DNA of 64,000 nucleotides from NCBI RefSeq assembly GCF_013019105.1, contig NZ_BLTE01000012.1, forward strand, positions 62,001 to 126,000, in the 5' to 3' direction. Below the pieces are notes generated by a model that did not search any database, had not been told where the DNA came from, and saw only the letters and a list, made by a program, of their open reading frames with translations. The stretch is from Fundidesulfovibrio magnetotacticus. GTDB lineage: Bacteria > Desulfobacterota > Desulfovibrionia > Desulfovibrionales > Desulfovibrionaceae. A program made the position numbers and the translations under genes. This document shows positions 27,118-35,155 of this stretch, piece by piece. How positions within the stretch are numbered: position 1 is the stretch's first letter; each line of letters opens with the position of its first letter.

Positions 27118-27449
27118 TGGAACGCGGCGACATCTATCTGGTCTCCCTGGACCCCACCTCGGGGCATGAACAGCAAGGGACGCGGCCCGTCCTGGTGGTC
27201 TCGCCCACCGCCTTCAACCAGCTCACGCGCACGCCCATCGTGCTGCCCATCACAACGGGCGGGAACTTCGCGCGCACGGCCGGGTTTGCCGTCTCCCTCA
27301 CCAGGGCCGGAACCAGGACCACGGGCGTGGTGCGCTGCGATCAACCGCGCGCCCTCAATCTGGACGCGCGCCATGGGCAAAAACTGGAAAGCGTGCCGGG
27401 GGCGATCGTCGAGGAGGTGCTGGCCCGGCTGGCGGTCCTCTTCGCCTAG
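27117..27449 (+). CDS. chpB: ChpB/MazF-type mRNA interferase toxin
   Basis: A 110-residue toxin of the MazF/PemK family. RGDIYLVSLDPTSGHEQQG at the N-terminus, with the catalytic-loop arginine and the histidine-glutamate stretch, LPITTGGNFAR in the middle and VRCDQPRALNL near residue 78 match ChpB particularly well. The family cleaves mRNA at short sequence motifs; the motif of this enzyme cannot be predicted. It overlaps the antitoxin by one base. Confidence 0.9.
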   Translation: MERGDIYLVSLDPTSGHEQQGTRPVLVVSPTAFNQLTRTPIVLPITTGGNFARTAGFAVSLTRAGTRTTGVVRCDQPRALNLDARHGQKLESVPGAIVEEVLARLAVLFA

Positions 27450-27609
27450 GCGGCCGGGGATCGGAAGCCGGGACCGTCCGCGCCCAGGGCCGCTCCAACC
27501 TCTCCACGAGGCGCTTCCGGCGTCACATGGTCCTCTCGCCTGTTGTCACCTCCGCCGATCGATGGCATCACCCACCCATGCCCCGGCCCCGTACGCCCCA
27601 GGTGTCCCC

Positions 27610-28215
27610 GTGACCATCCCCCGTCGGCTTCCGCTCGTCCTTTCGTGCGTCCTCGCCGGGGCGCTCCTGTGGCCCGGCGCGGCCCTGGCCAACATTGGCG
27701 TGCCCATGATCCTGCTCACGCTGCCGGGCATGGTCCTTACGCTCATCCCCGTGGTGCTCCTGGAGGTGTGGGTTTTGGCCGGGCGGCTGACGCTGCCCGC
27801 CAGGACGGCGTTCCGGGTGTCCGCCTGGGCCAACGCGGCCACCACCTTCGTGGGCGTGCCCGTCACGTGGTTTCTCCTCTACCTCCTGGAAATGTTCACC
27901 GGCGGCGGCCAGGCCTACGGCATCGAAACGCCGCTCCAGAAGTTCCTGGCCGTCACCTGGCAGGCCCCCTGGCTCATCCCCTACGAGATGGACGGAAACC
28001 TGCGGTGGATGGTGCCCACGGCGGCCATGTGGCTTCTCGTGCCCAGCTTCTTCACCTCCTGGTGGCTGGAAACACGGGTGGCGCGCAGGCTGCTCAAGGA
28101 CGCGGACCCCGCGCGCCTGAGTGCGGCCATGCTGCGGGCCAACCTCCTGTCCTACGTGTTCCTGGAACTGCTGGCCGTGGCCTGGCTCGTCTACTCGGTC
28201 CACTTCGACCGCTGA
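27610..28215 (+). CDS. Small inner-membrane protein of unknown function
   Basis: From the GTG at 27610 the protein has 201 residues; an ATG at 27562 would add 16. A signal-type segment ends in ALA just before ANIGVPMI, and four further hydrophobic segments follow (about 28-50, 63-88, 125-150 and 175-197). Two Arg-rich loops probably face the cytoplasm. No catalytic motif is seen. It lies 15 bases before a DUF488 gene. I recognise only a general resemblance to uncharacterised membrane proteins starting with ANIGVPMI. Confidence 0.65.
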   Translation: MTIPRRLPLVLSCVLAGALLWPGAALANIGVPMILLTLPGMVLTLIPVVLLEVWVLAGRLTLPARTAFRVSAWANAATTFVGVPVTWFLLYLLEMFTGGGQAYGIETPLQKFLAVTWQAPWLIPYEMDGNLRWMVPTAAMWLLVPSFFTSWWLETRVARRLLKDADPARLSAAMLRANLLSYVFLELLAVAWLVYSVHFDR

Positions 28216-28230
28216 GCGCGCGGAGGCCCC

Positions 28231-28770
28231 TTGCCGCAAACCGCTGCGCCAACGCACGGCCCGGACGGGGCCACCGTCCAAACCATCGGCCTCTCCAACC
28301 ACTCCCCGGAGCGCTTCCTCGAACTGCTGCGCCTGCACGGCATCGACGCCGTGGCCGACGTGCGCTCGCGCCCCTACGCCCGGTACGCCAAACACTTTCG
28401 CAAGGAGCCCCTGGAGCGCCTGTTGCGCGGGGCAGGGGTGGCCTACGTGTTCCTGGGCCATCTGGTGGGCGGCAAGCCCGACGATCCGGCGCTCCTGGGG
28501 CAGGACGGACTGCCGGATTACGAGCGAATCGCTGCCTCGCCGGGCTTCGCGGAGGGCATCGCGCGCATCGTCCAGGGCGCGCGGCGCTACACCGTGGCCC
28601 TGGCCTGCGCCGAGGAGGACCCCTCGCGCTGCCACCGCAGCCTGCTCATCGCCCCCGCGCTCGCGGCGCGGGGCGTGCGCGTTCTCCACATCCGGGGCCA
28701 CGGCGGCCTGGAGCCCGACGCACCCCGCGCCCCGGAGCCGCGCGCGAGCCTGCTGGACCACGCAGGCTGA
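28231..28770 (+). CDS. DUF488 family protein
   Basis: A 179-residue protein with a TTG start and GGAGG five bases before it. TIGLSNHSPERF at about 18-29, ADVRSRPYARY near 41-51, FLGHLVGGKPDD near 73-84 and the cysteine-histidine motif RCHRSLL near 134 are the standard blocks of DUF488. The family is widespread and suspected to be involved in nucleic acid or stress processes, with no confirmed reaction. The C-terminal 25 residues are Pro/Ala-rich. Confidence 0.85.
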   Translation: MPQTAAPTHGPDGATVQTIGLSNHSPERFLELLRLHGIDAVADVRSRPYARYAKHFRKEPLERLLRGAGVAYVFLGHLVGGKPDDPALLGQDGLPDYERIAASPGFAEGIARIVQGARRYTVALACAEEDPSRCHRSLLIAPALAARGVRVLHIRGHGGLEPDAPRAPEPRASLLDHAG

Positions 28771-28987
28771 CCCGCCCCGCGTCCGCCCCCGGGCGCTTTA
28801 CTCTTGCCCAGGCCGGGGGTATGTTCCAGGTGCAGGCAGGTGGCCATCGCACACGCGCCCCACGTCCCCTCCGACCGTCGCCGGCTTGAACCGTTTGCCT
28901 GCAACGACCAAAGCGGCCCCCATTCCGGGTCCTCGCGCCCACCGGCAGCGGCCCGGCCTTGTCATCTCCAGCAACGGACAACTCTTC

Positions 28988-29596
28988 ATGGATCAATCGA
29001 ACCGTCATGTCGTGAAGCACCGCGGCAGCGTCACCCCAGCCATGCGCGAGGCGCTGCTGGGCCAGCGCGGCCAGATTTTCTGGCTCACGGGCCTCTCCAG
29101 CTCCGGCAAGTCCACCATCGCCCACGCCGTGGAGGAGCGTCTCCACGCCATGGGCAAGCTCTGCTACGTCTTCGACGGCGACAACGTGCGCCACGGCCTC
29201 TGCTCCGACCTGGGCTTTCTCCCCGAGGAACGCACCGAAAACATGCGCCGCATCGCCGAGATGGCCAAACTCTTCATGGACGCGGGCCTGGTCTGCATGA
29301 GCGCCATGATCTCGCCCCTCCAGGCCGACCGCGAACGCGTGCGCAACATCATCGGGCCGGAGCGCTTCCACGAAATCTACATCGAATGCCCCCTGGAAGT
29401 CTGCGAACTGCGCGACCCCAAGGGACTCTACAAGCTCGCGCGCGAAGGAAAGATCAAGAACTACACAGGCGTCTCGGCCCCCTACGAGGCCCCGGCAGCC
29501 CCAGCCCTGACCATCCACACCGGCAACGCCTCCCTGGAGGAATGCGTGGACCGGCTGCACGCCTATGTGGTCTCCAAGGTGCTCCCCGAGAGCTAG
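28988..29596 (+). CDS. cysC: Adenylylsulfate (APS) kinase
   Basis: Phosphorylates APS at the 3' position with ATP to form PAPS. The protein has 202 residues. The P-loop GLSSSGKST is at 35-43 and DGDNVRHGL at 63-71; later DPKGLYKLAREGKIKNYTG fits the APS-binding lid. Dissimilatory sulfate reducers reduce APS directly, so PAPS here would more likely serve sulfotransferases or assimilation. The upstream 217-base gap contains nothing I recognise. The next gene starts 12 bases after its stop. Confidence 0.94.
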   Translation: MDQSNRHVVKHRGSVTPAMREALLGQRGQIFWLTGLSSSGKSTIAHAVEERLHAMGKLCYVFDGDNVRHGLCSDLGFLPEERTENMRRIAEMAKLFMDAGLVCMSAMISPLQADRERVRNIIGPERFHEIYIECPLEVCELRDPKGLYKLAREGKIKNYTGVSAPYEAPAAPALTIHTGNASLEECVDRLHAYVVSKVLPES

Positions 29597-29608
29597 GTCA
29601 GGCCGCCA

Positions 29609-30520
29609 GTGAAACCGGCACACCTGCCGCGCGTCGCGCTCCTGCTCCTGCTGGCCGCGCTCTGGCCCGGGCTCGCGGCGTCCGCCGCCGAATGCCCCCG
29701 CGTGGCCGTGCTGGCGGACATCCACTTCAAGGCGGGCGACGCAAAGAAGCTGCGCGCCGTGGACGACCTCAACGACTGGCCCGGCCTGGACCTCACCGTG
29801 GTGCTGGGCGACATCGTGGCCAGGCGCGGCACGCCCGAGGAATACGCCCAGGCCCGCGAGTTTGTGGAGCGCATCAAAGGCCCCCGGGTATTGGTGGCCG
29901 GGAACCATGAGTACATGTACGCCGACGCCGAACAGGACGGCAAAACCCCCTGGGGATCGCCCGAACTGCGCCGCGAAAAGCTGGAACGCTTCCGGCGCGA
30001 ACTGGGCGCGCCCCAACTGCGCCAGGCCCGGGAGCTGGGAGGCTACCTCCTGTTGTTCCTCTCCGCAGACGCAGTGGACGGGACGACGCTCACGGAGCTC
30101 TCGCCCCAATCACTGGACTGGCTGGCCCGCACACTGCGCGATCACCCCGCGACACCCACCTTGATCTTCTTCCACGCGCCCCTCAAGGGGACACTGGAGA
30201 ACTACGCCCCCAAGATCAACAACAAGGACCGCGTGGCCCAGCCCGCCGACGCGCTCGACGCCATACTCCGAAAGAACGCCCAGGTGATCGCCTGGGTTTC
30301 GGGCCACACCCACACCAAACCCGACAACCCCAGCTTCCTCTCCGACGTGAACCGCTACGAGGGCCGCGTGGCGAACGTGCACACCCCGCCCTACAAGGGC
30401 GGCGCGCCCTGGACCAACGTGTTCACCCTCTGCCCGGACAAGGTGACCGTGAAAACCTGGGACCACGCCGCCAGGCAGTGGGCGCCGGGCCTGGAACGCG
30501 TCATCCCCACCGTCCGCTGA
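29609..30520 (+). CDS. Secreted calcineurin-like metallophosphoesterase
   Basis: A 303-residue protein with a signal peptide (hydrophobic core about 9-24, cleavage near ASAA). The metal ligands of the family are all present: DIH near 37, GDIV near 68, GNHE near 96, a histidine in FFHAPL near 188, and GHTH near 233. This is the binuclear centre of calcineurin-like phosphoesterases, probably acting in the periplasm. The close spacing after cysC suggests one transcript, but a nucleotide substrate such as PAP is only a guess, since PAP would be cytoplasmic. Confidence 0.88.
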   Translation: MKPAHLPRVALLLLLAALWPGLAASAAECPRVAVLADIHFKAGDAKKLRAVDDLNDWPGLDLTVVLGDIVARRGTPEEYAQAREFVERIKGPRVLVAGNHEYMYADAEQDGKTPWGSPELRREKLERFRRELGAPQLRQARELGGYLLLFLSADAVDGTTLTELSPQSLDWLARTLRDHPATPTLIFFHAPLKGTLENYAPKINNKDRVAQPADALDAILRKNAQVIAWVSGHTHTKPDNPSFLSDVNRYEGRVANVHTPPYKGGAPWTNVFTLCPDKVTVKTWDHAARQWAPGLERVIPTVR

Positions 30521-30852
30521 CGGAACCGGCCGGGAGGGAGGCCCGGAGCAGGGCGGAGCACTGGCCGCCCGAGGACTTTTCCCCGCCGCCCCCTCCGCCG
30601 TACCCCCCGGCAGCGCCACCACCGCCCCACAGGGCGGACAGCGCGTCGGACAGGCCATCCAGGGGTGGCCTCTTCGCCGTCGGCGTCTCCGTCGCGCCGC
30701 GCCACTCCGGCAGCGTCTCCGCCGTCCCCTCCCGGCAGCGCCTCCGGCCGTCGCGTGCGCAACCGGCCTTGGGCCTGACTGAAATTGCTGTGGCCCTGCG
30801 CGACCCGAAGCGCTAGGGAGTGTGCCATATCCTTCCCGCGAGGGGGTCCGTC
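30521..30852. other. Intergenic region, no supported gene
   Basis: 332 bases of very GC-rich, cytosine-run sequence. A minus-strand frame reads as a Gly-rich segment (several GGGG runs and one tyrosine) and ends in TGA about 30 bases inside the phosphoesterase gene, but it has no start codon. A degraded Gly-rich C-terminus is possible. Otherwise nothing is seen. Confidence 0.4.
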
Positions 30853-31989
30853 ATGCAGTCAGGCCGTCTGGATTTCGTCGACAATCTGCGTCTCGCCATG
30901 ATCGTGCTGGTGGTGGTGATGCATGCGGCGGTGACGTATTCGGGGTTCGGCGCCTGGTATTACAAGCAGCCGCAGCCCCTGTCACCGTGGGAGGTGCTGT
31001 TTTTCGCCACGTTCCAGAGTTTTCTGCAGGCCTTTTTCATGGGCCTGCTCTTCATGGCGGCGGGGTATTTCGCCGCCATGTCGCTGGAGCGCAAGGGCGC
31101 GGGCGAGTTCGCGCGGGGCAGGCTGGCGCGGCTGGGGTTGCCCACGCTGGCGTATGCGCTGGTGGTGCATCCGGTGACGGTCTACTGGCTGGCGGACATC
31201 GGGGGGCTCCAGGCGCGGACGGGCTGGTGGGAGTACCTGGGCTGGTACATGGGGAGCCTGCGCTTCGTGGGCGGCACGGGGCCCATGTGGTTCGCCCTGG
31301 CGCTTCTGGCGTTCAGCCTGGTCCACGCGGCGCTGGCGCGGCCTGGGGGCGCGCAGGCGCGCGACGGGGGAGGGCGGGTCGGCGTCGCCGGCGTGGCGGG
31401 GCTGGTGCTGCTGGCCTCGGCGGGGGCGTTCGCGTTGCGCCTGACGTGGCCCATCGGGACCAGCGTGCTCAACATGCAGTTCTGTTTTTTCTCTCAGTAC
31501 GTGATCCTGTATGTGGTCGGCGTCATGGCCTTCCGGCGCGGCTGGCTGGACCGGCTCACGCCGGGTTTCGGCAGGGGCCTTGTCTGGACGGCCCTGGCGC
31601 TCGCGCCGGTGCTCGCGGTCTTTTTCGTCCTGGCGCGGGGCTCCCAGGCGGGTGTGGAGGCCTTCCGGGGCGGTTTCACGTGGCAGAGCGGGTTCTACGC
31701 CTTATGGGAGTCGGCCACGGGGGTGTGCATGTCCCTGGGGCTGTGGGCTGTGTTCCGGGAGCGTTTCCCGCGCAAGGGCGCGCTGGCCGCGTGGGGCTCG
31801 GCCAACGCCTTCGCGGTGTACATGTTCCACACGCCGGTGCTGGTGCTGGTGTCGCTGGCCGTGCGCGGGGTGCACTGGGCGGCGCTGCCCAAGTTCCTGC
31901 TGGTGAGCGCCCTGGGCGTGCCCGCGAGCTTCCTGGCGGCGTGGGCCTTGCGGAAGCTGCCGGGCGTGGCGGCGCTGACGCGTTCGTGA
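30853..31989 (+). CDS. Acyltransferase family 3 membrane protein (OafA/YrhL type)
   Basis: A 378-residue protein with about ten membrane segments. The ATG at 30853 is chosen because GAGGGGG lies before it and because RLDFVDNLRLAMIVLVVVMH is the usual N-terminus of the family, with the essential histidine at the end of the first helix. Members O-acylate surface glycans, periplasmic glucans or antibiotics using cytoplasmic acyl-CoA. The substrate is unknown. It converges on a nucleotide-sugar epimerase, with a perfect palindrome between the two. Confidence 0.88.
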   Translation: MQSGRLDFVDNLRLAMIVLVVVMHAAVTYSGFGAWYYKQPQPLSPWEVLFFATFQSFLQAFFMGLLFMAAGYFAAMSLERKGAGEFARGRLARLGLPTLAYALVVHPVTVYWLADIGGLQARTGWWEYLGWYMGSLRFVGGTGPMWFALALLAFSLVHAALARPGGAQARDGGGRVGVAGVAGLVLLASAGAFALRLTWPIGTSVLNMQFCFFSQYVILYVVGVMAFRRGWLDRLTPGFGRGLVWTALALAPVLAVFFVLARGSQAGVEAFRGGFTWQSGFYALWESATGVCMSLGLWAVFRERFPRKGALAAWGSANAFAVYMFHTPVLVLVSLAVRGVHWAALPKFLLVSALGVPASFLAAWALRKLPGVAALTRS

Positions 31990-31997
31990 CGGGTGGC

Positions 31998-32023
31998 GTC
32001 CGGGGGAGCGCGCTCCCCCGGAC
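31998..32023. terminator. 26-bp perfect palindrome between convergent genes
   Basis: GTCCGGGGGAGCG followed directly by its exact reverse complement. It lies 8 bases after the acyltransferase stop and 12 bases from the convergent epimerase stop, so it could terminate both transcripts. T-runs are missing on both sides, so factor-independent termination would be weak. Confidence 0.5.
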
Positions 32024-32035
32024 GGACGGATCATT

Positions 32036-33115
32036 CTAGAATTTCGCCAGCACTTCCAGGGCCTTCTCGTTGTCCTTCACCCAGGCGTGGAGGTCTTCCA
32101 GCACGTCGCGGGCGCTCTTTTTGGGCCCCCAGCCGAAGGTCTCGCGCACCTTGGCGGTGTCGGTGACGTAGATGGCCATGTCGGCCGGGCGGTTCACCGG
32201 GTCGGCGGCGATGTCCACCTTGTTGCCGGTGATCTCCTGGCAGAGGAGCGTGGTCTCCAGGAGGGAGAGGCTCACGTCCAGGCCGCCGCCCACGTTGAAG
32301 ACGCCGCCGTCGGCCTTGTTCCAGTCGGCCAGTTGCAGTTCGATGAGGTCGAAGAGGTCGGCGGGGTGGAAGAGGTCGCGCACCTGTTTGCCCTGGCCGC
32401 CGAAGCCGATGTATTTGAGCGGGCGTTTGAAGTAATGGGCCTGCATCCACAGGGAGAACACGCCCTGGTCCACCTTGCCGAACTGCCACGGCCCGGCGAT
32501 GACGCCGCAGCGGTTCACCACGCCGCGCAGGCCGTACATGGAGCGGTATTCCTCCAGCACGAACTCGGAGCAGAGCTTGGTGGCCCCGTACATGGTCTTG
32601 GCCCCGTAGATGGGGAAGCGCTCGGAGACGCCCGCCGGGCTCCAGCCCTCGGGGCCGGTTTGGGCGGCCCAGACCAGCCGGGTGGCCCCCTCGTTGACGG
32701 GCACGGCGTTGAGCGGGTCGTAGGCGTAGACGCGGCTGGTGGAGAGGAACACCACGTCGGCCTTGTGCAGGCGGCACATCTCCAGGCAGTTGATGGTGCC
32801 CGTGAGGTTGGTGTTCACCAGGTATTCGGGGCTGCCGCCGAACCCGGCCAGCACGGAGGGCTCGGCCGAGCACTCCAGCAGCAGGCCGATGGGGGTCTCG
32901 AAGCGCAGGTCCTCGGGGTTGCGGATGTCGCCGTGCACGAAGCGGATGCCCGCGTCGGCCAGGCGGGGCAGGTTGTATTCGGAGCCCCGGCGCTTGAGGT
33001 TGTCCAGCACGAGGACCTCGCGGCCAGGATAGCGGTTCTTGAAGGCCATGGCCAGGTTGGAGCCGACGAATCCGGCCCCGCCGGTAACGAGGATCGCGCC
33101 GTCGCGGTGCGTCAT
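32036..33115 (-). CDS. NAD-dependent sugar epimerase, CDP-paratose 2-epimerase-like
   Basis: A 359-residue extended short-chain dehydrogenase. The NAD loop TGGAGFVG is at 11-18, the catalytic Tyr-Lys pair is in MYGATK, and NLKRRGSEYNL plus FVHGDIRNPEDL near 39-70 match CDP-paratose/CDP-tyvelose epimerases better than generic GalE. Those enzymes invert C2 of CDP-3,6-dideoxyhexoses for O-antigen. No CDP-glucose pathway genes are in the window, so the exact substrate is open. The gene stands alone, 59 bases before the vapBC pair. Confidence 0.82.
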   Translation of the reverse strand: MTHRDGAILVTGGAGFVGSNLAMAFKNRYPGREVLVLDNLKRRGSEYNLPRLADAGIRFVHGDIRNPEDLRFETPIGLLLECSAEPSVLAGFGGSPEYLVNTNLTGTINCLEMCRLHKADVVFLSTSRVYAYDPLNAVPVNEGATRLVWAAQTGPEGWSPAGVSERFPIYGAKTMYGATKLCSEFVLEEYRSMYGLRGVVNRCGVIAGPWQFGKVDQGVFSLWMQAHYFKRPLKYIGFGGQGKQVRDLFHPADLFDLIELQLADWNKADGGVFNVGGGLDVSLSLLETTLLCQEITGNKVDIAADPVNRPADMAIYVTDTAKVRETFGWGPKKSARDVLEDLHAWVKDNEKALEVLAKF

Positions 33116-33174
33116 GGGATATGCCTCCGGGGCCTGCGGCGGCCCTGCGTGGAATCTTGTGGGGGCAACGGGTA

Positions 33175-33597
33175 TCAGGCGTGCGGGAGGCCGTCCAGCC
33201 AGTTTTCGACGGCCAGGCCGGGCACGCGTGCGAACTCGCGCACGTTGTTGGTGACGAGGGTCAATCCGAGGCTGCGCGCATGGGCCGCGATGAGCATGTC
33301 CATGGGGCCGATGGGCGTCCCGGAACGTTTCAACTCCGTGCGGATGTCACCGAAGTGGCGGGCGGCCGTCGCGTCGAAGGGCAGCATGACCAGTTCGTCC
33401 AGGAGCGCCTGAAGGGCCAGGGTGTTTTCCTGCCGGTAGCGGCTGGCGGCCACGCCGGATTCCAGCTCCGCGAGCGTGATGGCCGAGATGCAGGCCTGCC
33501 CGAAGGGATGGGCGGCGAAGCGTCTTCGCACCTCGGGGGGCTGGCGGTTGAGCACGTAGACGCAGATGTTGGTGTCCAGCATGAAGCGGGGCGTCAC
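33175..33597 (-). CDS. vapC: VapC-type PIN-domain toxin
   Basis: A 140-residue PIN ribonuclease. The acidic residues are D8 (MLDTNIC), a glutamate in LAELESG near 46, and the aspartate in GPMDMLIAAHA near 99, followed by TNNVREF near 116-122. VapC toxins cut tRNA or rRNA. Its GTG start overlaps the vapB stop by four bases (GTGA), which gives tight coupling and an antitoxin-first order. Confidence 0.93.
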   Translation of the reverse strand: MTPRFMLDTNICVYVLNRQPPEVRRRFAAHPFGQACISAITLAELESGVAASRYRQENTLALQALLDELVMLPFDATAARHFGDIRTELKRSGTPIGPMDMLIAAHARSLGLTLVTNNVREFARVPGLAVENWLDGLPHA

Positions 33598-33821
33598 AGT
33601 GGTTCGCGCTCTTCCATGGGGGGATAGTCGCGGTCCACGGCGATCGCGCCCTTGAATTTGCCGCAGGCGGCCCAGAAGCCGTCCCAGGAGCGCTCTTTGG
33701 GCGAGAGCACCACCTTGTCGCCCACCTTCTCGATGAACACCTCGTCGCCCTCGAAGGCGAACTCCCGGGGCAGGCGCACGGCCTGGCTGCCGCCGTTCTT
33801 GAAGATCTTGGCCGTCTGCAT
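33594..33821 (-). CDS. vapB: VapB-type antitoxin
   Basis: A 75-residue protein with an AbrB/SpoVT-type DNA-binding N-terminus (AKIFKNGGSQAVRLPREF, then DEVFIEKVGDKVVLSP) and an acidic C-terminal toxin-binding tail. CGGAGGA precedes the ATG. A perfect palindrome immediately upstream is its likely operator. Confidence 0.92.
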   Translation of the reverse strand: MQTAKIFKNGGSQAVRLPREFAFEGDEVFIEKVGDKVVLSPKERSWDGFWAACGKFKGAIAVDRDYPPMEEREPL

Positions 33822-33831
33822 GGCGTCCTCC

Positions 33832-33856
33832 GTGTCTATACCACGTGTATAGACAC
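33832..33856. promoter_or_regulatory. vapBC operator palindrome
   Basis: GTGTCTATAC (33832-33841) and its exact reverse complement GTATAGACAC (33847-33856), separated by CACGT. The element ends 11 bases before the vapB start, within the leader or promoter, and fits autoregulation by VapB or VapBC. Confidence 0.8.
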
Positions 33857-33870
33857 AGCGGGCGGCATGG

Positions 33871-35007
33871 TCAAGCCCTGGCGGGCGTGCGCACGAACTG
33901 GGCCAGCACCAGGGAGACCACGGCCAGGGCCGCGCCGATCAGGAAGGGGATGCGGTAGTCCACCAGCCAGAGCCAGCCGCCCAGGGCCGGGATGAACACC
34001 GCCGCGATGTGGTTGATGGTGAAGCCCACGGCCGAGCTGGGCGCGATGTCGGGCTTGTCGGCGATCTTCTGCAGATAGGTGCGGATGCACACGGCGAAGT
34101 TGAAGCAAAGGTAGTCCAGGATGAACATGATCCCGGCCAGGATGTGGGAGTCGGTGTAGGCGTAGGTCAGGAACACGAGCACGGCGCTCACGTATTCGAT
34201 GCTCATGAGGGCGCGCTCGCCGTGGCGGTTGATCATGCGCCCGATGATGGGGTTGGCCACCCAGGCCACGATGTTGTTCACCACGAAGAGGGCGCTCATG
34301 GCCGCCAGGGAGTATTCGAACTTCTTCACCAGCAGGAACGTGGCGAAGACCATGAAGATCTGCCTGCGCGAGCCCGAAAGGAACGTGAGCGCGTAGTAGA
34401 GCCAGTAGCGCGCGCGCAGGATCATCTTCTTGTGCTGGGCGGGCAGGGACTTGTCCGAGGGGTCCTGGAACACGGCCCACAGGCCCATGAGGGCCACGCT
34501 GCCGCCGATGAGCGCGAAAAGCTGGGCGTAGGAGAGATGCCCCGAGAGGAAGAAGATCAGCCCGCCCACGCCGATGTTGGCCACTGCCGCCACCGAGCGC
34601 AGCCGCCCCAGCACCACCGGGGCCATCTCCAGGCTGAAATACTGCAACGAGAGCGACTGGTTGAGCGTCTCGTAATAGTGGAACCCCGTGCTCATGAGCA
34701 GCGTGGTGAACACCACCCCCCAGAAGCTGGGGAAAAGGCCCGTCATGGACACGCCCAGTCCCAGGAGCAGCACCGAGAGCGCCGCCGCCCGGTGCTCCGA
34801 GAGCACCAGCAGGATGTAGATCACCAGGAGCGAGAGGAAGCCCGGCACCTCGCGCACCGATTGCACGAGGCCCACCTGGAAGGCGTCCAGCGAGGCGGCG
34901 TCCACGCAGAAGTTGTTGAGGATGGTGGCCCAGCCCTGCATCCCCACCTGGGAGGCGATGGTGGCCACGAGGAGAAAAATGTACATGCGGCGTTGCGAAT
35001 CGGACAT
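33871..35007 (-). CDS. Major facilitator superfamily transporter
   Basis: A 378-residue integral membrane protein with about 11-12 hydrophobic helices in two halves, separated by a basic loop near 190-200 (DKSLPAQHKKM). The inter-helix loop NRHGERAL near 260 resembles the MFS cytoplasmic motif. AGGA precedes the ATG. The substrate is unknown. The gene is divergent from the following diguanylate cyclase and shares a 148-base intergenic region with it. Confidence 0.8.
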   Translation of the reverse strand: MSDSQRRMYIFLLVATIASQVGMQGWATILNNFCVDAASLDAFQVGLVQSVREVPGFLSLLVIYILLVLSEHRAAALSVLLLGLGVSMTGLFPSFWGVVFTTLLMSTGFHYYETLNQSLSLQYFSLEMAPVVLGRLRSVAAVANIGVGGLIFFLSGHLSYAQLFALIGGSVALMGLWAVFQDPSDKSLPAQHKKMILRARYWLYYALTFLSGSRRQIFMVFATFLLVKKFEYSLAAMSALFVVNNIVAWVANPIIGRMINRHGERALMSIEYVSAVLVFLTYAYTDSHILAGIMFILDYLCFNFAVCIRTYLQKIADKPDIAPSSAVGFTINHIAAVFIPALGGWLWLVDYRIPFLIGAALAVVSLVLAQFVRTPARA

Positions 35008-35155
35008 GGGAAATCCTGAACCGTCGGATGAGGGGGCGGACTTTGCCAGAAATACCGGGCCAGGTCGAGGCCCGCGACCGGGCGCGCCGCACGGCGGTTG
35101 CCTTCCGGCGCGGTGTCGGCCATAGTCAGCCCCAGCTGAACTTCAGGAGCCTTCG

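Noticed and set aside
24985-27449. Gabija system
   Set aside because: The nuclease resembles GajA, but no UvrD-like GajB is next to it; the following genes are a remnant and a ChpSB-type pair.
30521-30852. Minus-strand Gly-rich open frame of about 100 codons
   Set aside because: It has no start codon and no similarity I recognise; kept only as a note on the intergenic region.
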